Below, piece after piece: positions 10,672 through 24,800 of a stretch of DNA of 64,000 bases. The notes below the pieces were generated by a model. It saw nothing but the letters and a program-made list of their open reading frames with translations. It was not told the origin of the DNA and did not search any database. The position numbers and the translations under genes are program-made. Source of the stretch: Alnus glutinosa (lineage: Eukaryota > Streptophyta > Magnoliopsida > Fagales > Betulaceae); the NCBI RefSeq assembly GCF_958979055.1, contig NC_084894.1:6445501-6509500 (forward strand), written 5' to 3'. Each line of letters opens with the position of its first letter. Positions within the stretch are counted from its first letter, which is position 1.

Positions 10672-12308
10672 ACGTTAAGAGTTTTTGTTTCTTTTAATGC
10701 AGGGAGAGCTAATAACTATTTTTCCATGATAAAGGAACTAGGTCCTTTATTATATTGTGGTAGCTACATTTGCTCCTTTTGTGCCCCTATGGTTTTCTTT
10801 ATGGTTAAAATTATTAGTGCACCGTTATTTAGGTTTATGTTTTGTTTTCAATACACGTATTAATATTCACCTTCATTATCGTTTTGTTTGTGTTTGCTGA
10901 AAGATGATAAATCCGATTCTGTATCCTCCACAGCGCTTGCCTTTTGTATTGCACCCCCACAAAGACAAAAGCTGGCTTGTTGGAGCATTGAACTTGCCAC
11001 TTAGCCGTGGGAAGAGAGATTTTGTGGGGCTCCGTTGTAGACTTTGGAGTGAAAGAGAAAGGAATAGGGAGAGAGAAAAGGCTGAATTTAGGGAAAAACA
11101 TTGGAGACACCACATCCTTTCTTTATTCACAAAATTTAGGGAAACTTTGTAGCTTGATGTTAATTTAAGAAATGTATTGGAAAGTTGTCGGATGAAGTTC
11201 TGGGGATTTTTCCTAAAATTAGGGAAGCAAAGAGTGTTTAGGAAAGTTGTTGGGAGCTCTTGCAATGGCTTAGCCATTTTCTCCTTTGAGCTAAAACGGC
11301 TAACTAAATTTAAAATCCCTATACATTCGGTTATATAAACAAAATGCAAAATGCATTTTTTATCCATTTGTGAACAATGGACCCATTTTTTGTTTATTCA
11401 TTGACCTTTACCTCTCTATTTCTTCAACGCTTCTCATTTCTTCTTTTGTTCATTTTTGTCTCTCTCAAACGAAGCTTCAACATTTGACGTTTCTTTCGCT
11501 CTCTCTTTCTTTCATCACCTTCATTTTGTCTCTCTCAAACTACCGCCCTTCCTATTTCTTTCTTTCTTGCATAGAGCCACCGTCGCCCAAGACCCACGGC
11601 ACCACCATAGAACTGCCACACGCTCCAGCTCCAATCCTACACGGAGCCTCATTCACCCAAGACCCACAAAGTCATTGCCAACCAAGGGTCCAAGGCACAC
11701 GCTTGGCCTTGCACAACCTAGTGACTTATTTTTGTCTTTGTAGATAATTTTCATTTGATTTGTCTAATTTTTTATTTGTGATTATTCGTCCGATTTATTT
11801 GATGATATGATCCTCATTTGATTTGTGATTTGTTTGATTTATCTTCTATGCAATTTGCAATTTGTTTGATTTCGTCTTATTTACGAAATGGGTTCATGCA
11901 GCTGATTTTTGTTTGAAAAAAAAAAATAGAATTATTATTTAATAAAATAGAGAAGGAAGGTAGATAAACGGTTAGATGCATGTTTTGAAAAATTGTTAAT
12001 TAAATTATCAAAAATAGGTTTTGATCAGCCATTTTACATTTTTTTTTTTAAAAAAAATATGTTAAGCCATCGGGATGTTCTGAAACTCCTCTCCTCCCCT
12101 CTTCTTAAGGAATATTGATCGAGTTTGGGCTGCTACTTGTCATTACCGTAACCCTTTCGTTGCTAGTACAGAGTAATCCCGACTTATAGACAGAAGTCCT
12201 ATACACAAAAATTTTATTTCTCACCGTAATCATAAACAAGCTGTTAGATGAGAAAATTTAACTCAACTTTATCTCTCTCTCTCTCTTAATAAGTAAACTC
12301 AACTTTAT
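10672..12308. other. RPS25 3' flank and unassigned intergenic DNA
   Basis: 10672 to about 10870 is probably the RPS25 3' UTR. 11370-11745 holds overlapping open frames over a C/T-rich tract (TCTCTCAAAC repeated at 11460 and 11531). They have no domain, and the tract looks like leader or LTR sequence rather than an exon. A TTTTTTTTAAAAAAAA block at 12040 is a typical repeat edge. I recognise no gene. Confidence 0.35.
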
Positions 12309-12594
12309 GGGTGCGTTTGGAATTGCGATTTCGTAAACAAAATAAGCGATTTTTAAACTAAATTGCATAAAATAAATCGTTTGGAAATTATATTTTTTAA
12401 AAATTACAATTTGAAAACGCATAAATATGCATTTTCAAATTGAAGACAATAAAATATTTTTTTAAAAACGCAGAATTTTAGAGGTCAACCTACGATTTTA
12501 AGGTCAAATTGCAATTTTGTCAAATGCTTAACTGCGTTTTCAAAAATCACATTTTTAAATCTCACGTTTTGAAATCACAAAATCAAACAGACAA
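12309..12594. mobile_element. MITE-like element, GTGCGTTTGG type
   Basis: The left end GGTGCGTTTGGAATTGCGAT and the right end ATCACAAAATCAAACAGAC form imperfect terminal inverted repeats of about 25 bp. Internal text alternates AATTGC/GCAATT words with no open frame. A second member of the same family lies at 31512-31803. No clear target duplication was found. Confidence 0.65.
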
Positions 12595-13273
12595 CTTATA
12601 TCCTGTTGGTAAACAAATCGGAGTCATGGGACACAAGTTACCTCAATTCCGATTTAGTTGAAATCATGCCAATTAAATAAGTTGCGATTGACATTTACCA
12701 GATCTACCAAACAATGGCCACGTTCTAAAAGTAAAATTTTGTGGACTCATCAGGTTTAAGAGTACATTTGGGCCAAATTTTTTAAAACACCCTTATAAGT
12801 TACAATGCATATTTTATTTACATTTTCAAGAACTTCTCTTTTTTATTTTTAAAACATAAACAATTATGTTATAACTATTTTTTTTTAAAAAATAAAATAA
12901 AATAAAAGAACATAATAATATGTTTTACATGATTTTTATTATTTATTTGAAACAAATATATTGAAATTGGGTGTTGAATTGAACAATTAAAAATTGGGAT
13001 CTAAAGATAAAATGAAAAAAATATAGGAAGATTCTAAAGTATTTTCTCAAAAAGAATGACAATTAACTTCAAAAAGTTTATACCTTATTTATGAAAATCA
13101 CTCTAGTCCAAATAAATTGAAATAGCATTTTCTCAATTTCAATGTGGCCGCGTAATGATTATTTTGTCACATTATTTAAATTTTTAAATAATATTATATT
13201 TTATATATATATACACAAAATAGAATGAAAATTGTCCCGACTTTCAAATGTAGTCATAACAGCTGCTGCCTTC
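12595..13273. other. Upstream region of the SEC23-type gene
   Basis: AT-rich DNA without a gene. A TTTTATATATATATACAC stretch at 13199-13216 could be a TATA region, but it is about 280 bp before the ATG and the transcription start is unknown. Confidence 0.35.
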
Positions 13274-13281
13274 TGACGTGG
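13274..13281 (+). promoter_or_regulatory. UPRE-like TGACGTGG
   Basis: TGACGTGG, followed by C, lies 207 bp before the SEC23-type ATG. This word matches the unfolded-protein-response element bound by XBP1/bZIP60/bZIP28-class bZIP factors, and COPII genes are known ER-stress targets in several organisms. It may lie in promoter or 5' UTR depending on the transcription start. One motif alone is weak evidence. Confidence 0.4.
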
Positions 13282-13487
13282 CAACACCGCACTGGTCCTC
13301 CCTATGTGGCGCTCTACGGACAGCCACTGCTAACGTACGCTGCACTGCGCGCTCCATCTAACCTACACCCTCCGTCCCCATGTTCCTCTCTAGTCCCTCG
13401 CCGTTTGTTTCCCGAGAAACCAAAAGAAAACAAAACAAAAGGAAAGGAAAAGACAGACCGTGAGAAAGACCTCTGTGCTTCTCAGCT

Positions 13488-16400
13488 ATGGCGATCAGAG
13501 CCACGGTCTCTCGGTTTCCGATTGACCCGGGCGCGCAGGAGGGGTCGGGGCTGCCATGGGGCTTGACGGTGACGCCCTTCGCGGCTAAGGACGAGAACGG
13601 TCAGTCTCCGGAGTATGGATCGGACGGGCATCTATTGCCGAGGTGCGAGAATTGCTGGGCCTACTTCAACACCTACTGCGAGCTGGAGCAGTGGTCCTGG
13701 AGTTGCTCGCTTTGTGGAACCCTCAATGGCCTCTCCTCCAAGGCCATCGCTCGCTACTCTCGCCCCCAGTCTTGCCCCGAGATGATATCCTCATTTATAG
13801 ATCTCGAGCTGCCCGGTCAGTCATTGTCTCTGTTTGCCTTCTCAGAAAATCTCGGAAAAATGAAAGAAAATTTGATATTCTTGTCATTTGTTCTTTTATT
13901 TAACATCTTAGAATCCTAGTGGAGCATTTACTAGAGCTTGAGATCCAGAATTTAGATTTCTTTGCTCCTTTGCTTTCTATTTTTTTTTTTTAATTGGCAA
14001 GTTACTTGAGCTCTTTGGCTTAATATAAATTCTGAGATGTTAATTAGTTCGGCTTCCATTTGATTAATACTGGTTATTGTTTCTGTTTTTGCAGCGGAAG
14101 GACCGGAGGAAGAAGCGATGCAAGCACATCCCGTGTATGTTGCAGCTGTAGATTTGTCATGTAAGAGTACTACTTAATGTTTTCATGTTATTGATATAAG
14201 TACTTGAGTTAAACAGAATGATTCTCCGTTACATTGGTAAATAATTGAATTGCAATGCACATTTGCATCCTGGGATGGGGATACTCTTGTTTTAATGTTG
14301 AATGTGGACACTGCATTTTCTATAGCTAGTTGGGATGGTTGAACTGTTTGTAAGTGGGGTTTGTTGACTGTATCTTACGGCTTTGGTTTATTTTGGAATG
14401 AGGTAATGGTATGTTTTCTCAAGGTAGAAATCTAGCGTACTTTTTGTGCAAAAAAAAAAAAAAATACTGGTTTTGCTTGATTGAAGTTGTTGGTTAGTCG
14501 AACGAGTCTTAGATGTTCTCATCATGTTCTAGTACTATTGCCGTATTTTGTGAATCAAGGTTACTTGAGTTGCTGTTATAAGCGTGGGATTCCAGTGACT
14601 CTGAATTATAAGTTTGAAAATGAGTTTAAGGGTCTAAGAAAGAAGCATTTGTTGCCAATTGCTAATGGTAGGCCATTTTATGCGCAAGTAAATATAATAT
14701 AGCTGTACACTTACTAAAAGAAAAATAAAACCATGTGATAATATATTATTTGTCACTTGTTAAAACTTCCAAAGGAGAATATTTATTTTATTATTATTTT
14801 TTATCTGAATGTTTATTATGATTTGATTAGAACTGGAATTGGAGTTTTTTCTTCCTCTCTTTTTGCTATTCATATTGTTATGTTCACTCAACCATATCAT
14901 TCTTGCCGAAACTGATAATTGATGTTCTGTTTTAGTAGATAATTATGGGATGATTGATACTAGCCTGTTTAGATAACCACCATTTTTTTTTATAAGTAAG
15001 AAGAACTTTATTAAAGAAAGCGTAAGGCGACCCTAAGTACACAGGAAGTATACACAGGAAAAACCAAAGCTAACCCAAAAAAACCCACAACACCAAGGCC
15101 CCAGAACACGAAAGAACCAAAAGAACCAAAACAAGCTACAAAAGAACCCAACTAAGAACAATACTACCCACTACCCGTCAAGGCACAACAAACCTACAAC
15201 ATGTGTGCCTTGTCTTTCCTACGCCTAGAGGGGTAGTTCGCGTCACCATAGTTGATGGAACTATGCAAATTTAGAAGCTCCCTTTTCCCTTTAAACTTTT
15301 GGCGCGCAAAAAATTGGAACTCCTCTTCCATGGCATCCTGAATAGCCAAAGCCTCCTCCCCAAAATCCCCATCCATCGCCCAATCTAAGGGCAAACCATC
15401 CCAATAATCATCTTCATCCTCCTCCCACACCACAATCTCCCAATTATGATCAAAACCAACTGGCCAATTCCGAGATTGGGAGACACCATTAAAGCAACCA
15501 CTCGAAGGGGACGAAGGACCTACCACCCCGCCATTGTTGACCTCCTGAAGCGCCACAGGAAGGACTGAAATCGGGGGAAGGTTGAGAAACCCCTTCCTAA
15601 AAAGGCCCTGATGCACTGGCGTCATTGACTTCTTCATTGCAGGAGGCTTTGCCGCCTTCTCAGTTGGCTGCTCTGCACCTGTAACCCTCTTATCAACGTA
15701 GCCAATTGACATATTCACGGCTTCCAAAGAATCAGAAAGTAGCCCATCATTCCACTTCACAGAATGCCCTTCCCTCAATTTTTTCGCCCTCCTGTAGTAA
15801 CACTGAAAAAGCTTAGAAACCACCACAAGGAGGGGAGAACGCAGCTTCTCTCCTAAATTAGCTGCTTCGGCGAGAGACGGAGGGGCAACAAGGGGTTTAG
15901 GAATCAGAAGCTTCCCCAAAGGAGTGAACTTAAAAGAGACAGAAGCAGAATCCGCCGGAAAACCCAGATCCGGTGCCGGAGAAGGGGGGAAACCGAATAC
16001 ATGCATTTTTAAGGCCCGATTCATACTGAAGGCTTCCAGATTGGGCCTCTACATTCTTCTCTATTTTGTATTGTTGCAGTGATGAGATGCCCCCTCTTCT
16101 AGAACATGGTTAGGTGACCCTATGAGGTGTCCTAGTAAAAGGTGTTCCTATGAGGTGTTCTAAATTTAGAAGCTTGTATTCTTCCTTATAAATGCTAGTG
16201 TATGAATGAATGAGTTAAGATTTTTTTCTAAATTACTATATTCTTTTTTCATTATCATGATATCAGATGAGAGGTCCTAAGTTTGAACCTTAACTCTGTA
16301 TTTCAGCCCAAATTTCAGTTAAATATTCCATGTGCTGAGCCTCACTTGTTGAGGAGTGTTAGAAATATTAATTAAAGGATCATCATTTTCTATTAGCTCA

Positions 16401-19400
16401 CTTTCCACTGATTGGTACCGCCCAAAAGAGGTAGTGAAGATAGGCTTTGGTGGGTCTCTTACAAAAGAGGTTTGTTCAAGGTGAAGTCATTCTTTAGCTC
16501 CTTGGCTGGTTCTGAAGATAGTTGTTTCCCTTGGAAGAGTGTGTAATGGATTCAGACTCCTTCGAGAGTGGTTTTTTTTTTTTTTTTTTTTGCATAGTCG
16601 GCGACCATAGGAAAGACCCTTACTTTGGATAATCTCAGGAAGATGCAAGTTATTATGATGGATAGGTGCTGCATGTGCAAAAGAAGTGGGGAGTCAGTTG
16701 ATCGCCTTCTTCTTCATTGCGATGTGGCTTTAGCTTTATGGAGTGCTCTCTATACTCGCTTTGGTTTGTCTTGGGTTATGTGTAGAAGTGTTATCGAACT
16801 GTTTGCTTGTTGGTGGACGTTTGGAAGGCCGAAGAGTGCTATGATCTGGAAGATAGTGCCGATTTGCCTTTTTTGGTGTTTATGAAAGGAAATAAATAAT
16901 AGGTGTTTCGAGGATTTGGAGAGGTCCTTGCAGGATATTTTAACTTCGTTTTTCTTATTTTGTATCTTTGGATAGTGGCTTTTGTGTCCTCATTGTCGCT
17001 TAGTTTTGTCAATTTTCTTGTTCGTTTTTCTCTTTCTAGTCAGGTGTTTCATTTTGTATATTTTTGGTATACTTATTACGGGCGCCTTACGCTTTTAATA
17101 AGAATGATTATAACTTATATATAAAAAAATAAAAATATATAAAAAATAAAAATAATAAAAAAACCCCATAGAAGACAACATTGAAAAAACCTAAAGGCCT
17201 GACAGTAAGAGTAGAGAGCACAAAATTTAAGCAATGCACTAAACTGCCTTAACAAGAAACTGAAAACCCAGTAAAACAAGTTAATGAGTCAGAGCAGCGT
17301 GCAGGAAAGCCCGAAGAGTGAGAAGTGCCAATGTAAAGCTTAAATGGAAGCTAAATTGCCTAAAACACGCGAAGATTCAATATTGCTTGTTGAAGAGTTA
17401 AATCAGAAGCTTTCGATGAAAAGCAAGCTCCTAAGTCTTAAGGGGAGATTGAACATGAGAAGAAAGAAATAGAGGTAAAAATGCTATTGGAGCAAAGGAA
17501 GTTGAAAGTTCAGTTACCAATATTATTGTGGAGTTGAATTATGAGGGGCATTGTGTGGGTGTGTGTTGAAAACAAAAATAGGTGTATATTAGGTTCATCT
17601 GGCTATATAAGTGTTTATAAGGAGCCTCACATGTGATTGGTTATCTTGAAGTATCATGTTTGTAGGAGTGGACATCGGAGGTGGCTGAGGCGGAAATGGG
17701 CTTTCCACTTTTTGCCTCTGCATATGTCGGAAAGTCAGAATCACCTCATCTTTTTTGACAAAGGTGATTTTTGCTTGCCTATGGCTTTGAAATTGGAGGC
17801 AGAATCAGGTGGAAGCGTCAGAGATCTTCTTCGTCAGATATTTCCCCCAGATCCAGATCTGGGATGAAGACGAACTTGACCAAAAAGACAGTGACCAAAA
17901 ACAAGGAGCGAACCAAACTAGAGAGTGAAACTAGAGAGCGAACCAGCTTGACCAAAAAGTCATCTTTGTCCTAGAGAGCAAACCACCTTGACCAAAAATA
18001 CAGAGAGTGAAACGCAAACAAGTTCAAAGAAAAAATAAATAAAGAGTGAAATGCAAACACAAGAACCAAGGATGAAGACGAGTGAAGAAAGACTTTGCCT
18101 AATGCCTAGTTTTGAATCAATATTAGAAGATTCAAGGTTGAAACAATGGTTACAAAAGATTGAGACTTGAGAGGCGAAGACGAAGCTTCTAGGGAGGTTT
18201 GACTTTCGGGCGCCAAAGGAGGCTAGGGTGGGTCTGGGTAGGGTTTATGATTGAGAAAGAGATGTATTTATTTGGAGTTTATAAGATTATTGCTAAAGTC
18301 ATTGCCAATAGGTAAAGAAGGGTCGTGGAGAAGATTATTTCAAAGCCCTAGAATGCCTTTGTTAAAGGTGGTCAAATCCTTTGATTCTGTGCTCATAGCA
18401 AATGAATGTCTGGATAGTATGATCAAATATGGCGAACCAGGGGTGCTTTGCAAATTGGATATTAAGAAGGTTTATGATCATGTCAATTGGGAGTTCTTAC
18501 TTTATTTGTTGAGGATGTGTGGCTTCGAGGAGAAATTGTGCTCTTGGATAGCTCATTGTATCTCTTCGGTGCGCTTTTCCATTTTGGTGAGTGGCAATCC
18601 GTCCAGTTTCGTTAGTAGCTCCTATGGTTTGAGACAGAGAAATCACTTGTCTCCTTTTTTGTTTGTTATTGTCATTGAGGCCTTAAGTAAAATACTTTCT
18701 GCAACTGTTGATGAGGTTTTCTCTCAGACTTTTCTGTGGGATCTAGGCACTCTGGTGTGGTTAACATATCTATCACACATGTTGTTTGCAAATGACACTT
18801 TGATTTTTTGTGGGCCAATCCTGATCACCTTCGCCACTTGCGTGCTTTATTTTTATGTTTTAAAGTTATCTCCGATTTGAAGATTAATTTGGCTAAGTCG
18901 GAATTGATTCCTGTGGTAATGTTGATAATGTGGATAGGTTAGCATGCATTTTGGGTTGCGGGGTTTATTCTTTGCCTTTGAAGTATCTTGGTCTTCCGTT
19001 GGGGTTCTCTTATAAGGCCAAGTCTATTTGGGACAGTGTTGTTGAAAAGATAAAGCGTTGGTTGGCTAGTTGGAAAATGATGTATTTGTCTAAGAGTGGC
19101 GGGGTTACCTTTATCAAGAGCACCCTTTCCAATTTATCTACTTCATGTCTCTTTTCCCCTTCCCGTTGGTGTTGCAAACCACATAGAGAAGCTTCATTGA
19201 AATTTCTTATGGAATAGGTTAGGTGAAGAGTTCAAATTTCACTTAGTTAGCTGCTCTAAGGTTTGCTCTCCGATCTCTCAGGGAGGGTTGAGGGTTTGAA
19301 ACTTGCGAATGTTCAATCGTGTTCTTTAAAGGAAATTGTGGCGCTATGTGCATGAGCGAGAGGCTCGGTGAAGAGTTGTGTTGGATTCTAAATTTGGCAG

Positions 19401-21808
19401 TTGGTGGGGTGGGTGGTGTTCTAATAAGCCTCCTAGGCCATATGGGGTGAGGTTATGAAAGAATATATTTTTTTGATGAATAATGAATATTCATTTAAAG
19501 TGTAGAGGGGCACAACTTAGGTACACATGACGTATACAAAATAACCCCTAATCCATAGAGAAAGGGGAACATAAGCTAAAAATTTAGAAAAAGTAGAAAC
19601 ATACACAGTATTCCAAGTCCCTCTCCATGTATACAGGGTTTGTAGCACCAACTTCTTTAAATTGAGCAAACCATTTTTACAATTGTCAAAACTGCGTGCA
19701 TTCCACTCCCGCCATACCAAATTTGAGATGGGAGATGGCTCCAAGATTAGATTATGGCATGATGTGTGGTATGGGGAGAAGGCCCTTAAGGAAGCTTTTT
19801 CGGATATATATAATATTGCTTATGTGAAGGATGCTTCTGGAACAGTTTATTTGGAGCTTTCTAGTGGTTCTCTTAAGTGGAATGTAAGCTTTATTAGAGC
19901 GGCTCACGATTGGGAGATGGATGTCTTTGCTTTGTTCTTCAATTTGTTGTATCTCTATAGAGTGAGACGAGAAGATGAAGACAAGCTTTGATGGGTCCCT
20001 TTCAAAAAAGTGTTGTTCGTTGTTAGCGTGTTGCTTTGTGGAAGATGACGCCTTTTTGCCTTTTGTAGTGTCTTTGGAGGGAAAGAAATGATAGAAGTTT
20101 CGAGGACCGCAAGAGGACGTCGGTGGAGCTTAAGTCCTTTTTCTTTAATACTATATATATTTGGACTGCGGTGTTTGTAGCTACTTCGGTGCTTAGTTTT
20201 CATGATTTGTTCTTTTTTCTTCTTTTAGTTAGGTGTTTCTCTTGTATATTTCCTGTGTACCTGGGTTGCGCTTTTTACTTTTAATGATTTTACTGTAAAC
20301 TTCAATGTGTATAAAGATTTTTCTTTCTAATTTTCGTTTTCCTCTCTCTACATATGTTCCCAGTCAAATTTTAAGCATGTATAGAGTGACTGCATTACTA
20401 GATATGACTAAACAATGCTTTTCGATAATAAAACAAAGCTCTAATTCCTTTTTTGGCACATATTTTGAGGCTTTTTTAGTTGTAAATGCTTCTATGGCTC
20501 TTCTGAAAGATGACTTATCATTTAATTCTCTTGAACTTTAACTGCAGCCTCGGAAGAATTTTTGGAACTTACTAAAAGTGCGCTGCTGGCCGCTTTAGAA
20601 GGTTGATAATTGCTGAATGAAAATAATTATTTGATTTATTTCCTGCTTGAGATTTATTCTTGGAAGGTTCAATTTTCTCTTTATTTTGTATTGCAGCTCT
20701 TGGACCTGGTTCATTGTTTGGACTTGCTACCTTCAGCCACAAACTAGGGTTGTATGATGTTCAAGGGCCTATACCTGTGGTAAAGAATGTTATAATTCCA
20801 CCTGATACGGAGGGAACCCTGCCAATCGAGCTCGAGGATGTCATGCCTTTGCTACAATTCTTGGCTCCGGTATGTCTGTTATGGGGTTTCGTCTTGATTT
20901 CTTTTGCCCTTGGGGTTTTTTCTCTCATTTGTTCCTTGATCTGCGTGCATGTTTGTTTTTCTTAAATCAAGTGAATGGGTTCTTAGGTACACTATTGGGT
21001 ACCCAAAAGCATGTCTACGGTAGTAATTAAGTTTGGTTATGCTCTAAGATCGGCAACTTTGGAACAGGTTGAAACTTGTAAAGACCGTATTGCGTCTGCA
21101 CTTGAAACGCTTAGACCTACAACTTCATGGGAGAGAACCACAGCAGCAGGTCAAGGGATGGATGGTGTTCTGATGGGTGGGCGAGGTTTTGGGGTGGCAA
21201 TGGAAGCCCTTTTCAATTACCTTGGATCAGAATATGGAAGCACATTTGCATTAGGTGTGTGTGATGATATTCAAAGCTCGTCTAACTCTACTTTTGCTCA
21301 GATTTTATGTAACCGTCTTGCTTTGCATATCATGTACTTTCAAAGGTCATTACATATGTTGTTGTCTCCATTGAACATAATTGCAGCTAGAATCTTTGCC
21401 TTTCTGTCTGGGCCTCCGGATTATGGAGCTGGGCAGCTGGATACGAGGCGGTATGGCGAGCAATATGCTAGTAAAGGAGAGGATGCAGACCGTGCTCTAC
21501 TTCCTGAGCAGACACCTTTCTACAAAGATCTGGTAATATGGTTTAACTTTTGGTTATTATCTTTACCGTATATTTTTGGGAAATGTAAGCATTGACATAT
21601 GTTACAGGCTGCTGTCGCTGTTCAAGCAGGTGTTTGTGTGGACATATTTGCTGTCACAAACGAGTATACAGATTTGGCATCCCTGAAGTTTCTTAGTATT
21701 GAAAGTGGTGGCTCATTACTTTTGTATTCAAATGCTGATGATTCCACTCTTCCTCAAGACATGTGAGTATAGAATGCTGTAGAATTAATGTTGAGGCTCT
21801 TATCAGTG

Positions 21809-21839
<31 letters not shown>

Positions 21840-24800
21840 AAAGGGCATCATTTGCCAACCTCATTAGAAAAGGATGGTTTGATAATTCTAAATTGCTGGA
21901 ACAATGCAATGAATGGATTACATTGTCAATTGTACATATTATGACACATGTTTTGTTGGGAAAATTAATGAACTAAATTTGTTTTTATCCTTCAATAAAA
22001 CAAATGATAGGATGTTTCTCTCTGTAATTCAAATTTAAATTAAGAGAGCAACATGATGCTAATGGTCCATGTTTTAGTATTCTAATGTTATGCTAATATC
22101 GTGACATGTTCATTGTGCAGGTACCGAATGCTAAGTCGACCATATGCATTTGGTTGTATACTGCGATTGAGGACATCTACTGAATTCAAACCTGGAAACT
22201 CTGTGAGTGTGTGATGTTTTTGAAATTACAATGACACTGTAACAATTTGCTTAGAGTATTCTCTTCATCTTTTTTGCAGTATGGCCATTTCTTCCCAGAT
22301 CCACAGTATGAAAATGTTCAGCACATTATTTGTTGTGATTCTTATGCCACATATGCTTATGACTTTGAGTTTGCCAATAATGTTGGATTTTCAAGGTACT
22401 TAAATATATTTTTGATATCCATCATGCTATTATAGTTCTACTGAAAACATAACTGATATTTTGATGATTATAGTATAATCAGTATGCATAGCCTAGAAAA
22501 AGAAAGGGGTGGGAAGTCCTATTGATCAATTAAAAATTTTCTCATCAAGCAGGTTTGATGGTCCCAATCCAGTTAAAGCCTGTCAGTTCCATTAAATCTT
22601 ATAGTTTTTCAATTCTTTTTTAGTGTAACATGTTGCACTCACACTGTCGCACGCACAGGCACACGCTGAGACGTGTGTGCACACACTGAGATTACCCTAA
22701 ATCCAGTCTTCCTCCAACAAGAACTCTTAAATCCCAAAATTTCGTAAACCGTAGCCCACCACTTAAATGAGTTGTGGACAGCAATATCTAACTACTAAGT
22801 GCTTTCTAACTTCGACTTTCCTGTTTTAATCTCAAAATGCCATAATTGAATGTAATCCAAGATTTCTAGTTCCTTAAATTTCCATCAAGGAGAAATAAAC
22901 TCATGATTCAATATTTTGGAATTTTTAATTTATTGATCTCTGATAAAATCTAATTCATAAATCACATAGCCCTGTGTACAAAATCTGATTCTTAAGTTCC
23001 CCAGTCCCTGACATATTACACATTGTGAAGAAGTTTAACTGTTTTGATTTTGAAACTACCCCTTGATGGTTAAAGAAGAAGTTTATGGATGGTGAAAGAA
23101 TGCTCTACCAAATGCATGCATCTAGATTATTTAGAAGAAGAGCGAAAAATTGCCAGACATGTGACTATGAAGATAATACATTGGAATTGTGATTTATTTT
23201 CTGATTTGGACATCAAAAAGAGAAAGGGCAGGGGGTTAGTCTTGAAAATGTTCTTTTTGCGCTGTAAATATGAACATATTATAATTAAGTGCAGTATTAA
23301 AATATTCTAGAAAAGTTCTCGCTCTCTCTCCCCCCGCGGCCCCCATCCCCTCTCTTTCATTCGTTGTTAAGGTGGTTCTCAGCCGGTAATTTGTTGGCGA
23401 CACCTTGGACAGTGGTCATGTGAGTGGTGTGTGGTGGCGCGTTTGTTTCGATCCCCTTCAAGGGTTGACACCTGTGGTTGGCTATGGAGAGCCGGTGCTA
23501 GGTGGAGGCTAAATCTTTTTTGTTCTCAATGGGGCAAGGGTCTGCAGAGCTCATGGTAGTGGAGAAGCGGAAAGCTTTCGCAGGGGTAGTCCTTTTGGGC
23601 TCACTTTGTACTGCGTGGCTGCTATCGATGGTGGAAGAGGTTTTGCGAAATCCTCGGGTTGGAGATTTCGTCAAGTCTTATAGAGAGGGGTCTAAGGTGA
23701 CCATCGTGCGGAGAGGTGGGAATAAGTTTGGCTGCTTTTTGGAGGTGGCGGTCTACGCCGTGGGTGGCCGGAAAGGTGTAGTTCTGTTTCTTGAAGGACT
23801 TGATGGGCGGGGCTGGAGCTGTGTTTCAGGTGAGCTATCTAAAGTGTTGGCTTTCTTAAAGACGAATGGGAAGTTGGGTAAGGTAGTTGGGTCAATGTTG
23901 TTCGTGGAGGTGGTGCGTACGGCGGCTCCCATCTCTATGAAGGGCTGCGGGAAGAAGCGCGGTGGGGCATACGGTGTGTCTGAGCTGGGAACGCGGCAGG
24001 CAGTGGCTTGGGGCATTTTGGAGGAGAATTTTCCGATGGGTCTGGATTGCTCCACAAGGGTTTGGTAGTCGGTGGATTGTTTTGCTTTGGAGAAGCAATC
24101 GTTTTGTCCCCTAGGTAATACCCTCCGTGTTTCTGATGGCTCCAGGTGCAGTTTGATGAGTTGCAGGGTTACAGAGGGTGATGTTGACCCTTCGGCGCAG
24201 GAAAAGGATGGAGTTATCAGGAAGGTTCTCGATCTCTTTGGGAAGTGGATTGATTGGGCCTGCAGGCTTGCGCCGAGATTGGACCTTAAGTGTTTGGGCT
24301 TAAGTGCAAGGCGGGTCGGATGCTCAAGAGGGCTAAGGCGGTTTTAAGTAGGGCCCGGTTTCGAGTTGGGTCCAGTAGCTTGGGTTCCAAGACCAATACC
24401 AAAAAGGTTGTTTTGGTGGGTTCTGGAGCGGCTAATGGGCGGGTCTTGGTTACTCGTGCGATTCCAGGTCTATCGTTTCCGGCGGCTGCCGATGGTCCTG
24501 TTTCGAGTTCCCTTGGTCCTGTTCTGATGTCTTTTGGGCCTGAATCTTCTGTGCAAGCCTTCAGATCAGATGCTTCTGTGGTTTGGGGTTCTGCGGCTTC
24601 AGGTTCAACGTCGTCGGTGGCTGTGCTTGGTCCTGATCCGACTTCCTCTGGTCCTGTTCTGGAGTCTTCTGGGCTGAAATCTTTTGTGCAGGCCTCTCCC
24701 CCTTTTGATCAAGCTTCCTCTAGGCAACCCTATGCGCAAGCCTTCTTTTTGGGGGTAGACTCGGTTGATAAGGTAGACTCGACTACTGAGAGGTCTTCTT

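Noticed and set aside
10835..11367. Minus-strand open frame of 163 codons downstream of RPS25
   Set aside because: It has low-complexity Ser/Leu/Phe composition from a purine-rich plus strand, no recognisable family and no splice partners, and overlaps a plus-strand open frame over the same bases.
11370..11747. Open frames of 95-125 codons in a C/T-rich tract
   Set aside because: Both frames are Ser/Leu/His/Pro-rich translations of pyrimidine repeats. There is no domain and no supported downstream exon.
23753..24098. Minus-strand Pro/Thr-rich open frames within the ORF1-only element
   Set aside because: They are the complement of the recognisable plus-strand ORF1-like protein.
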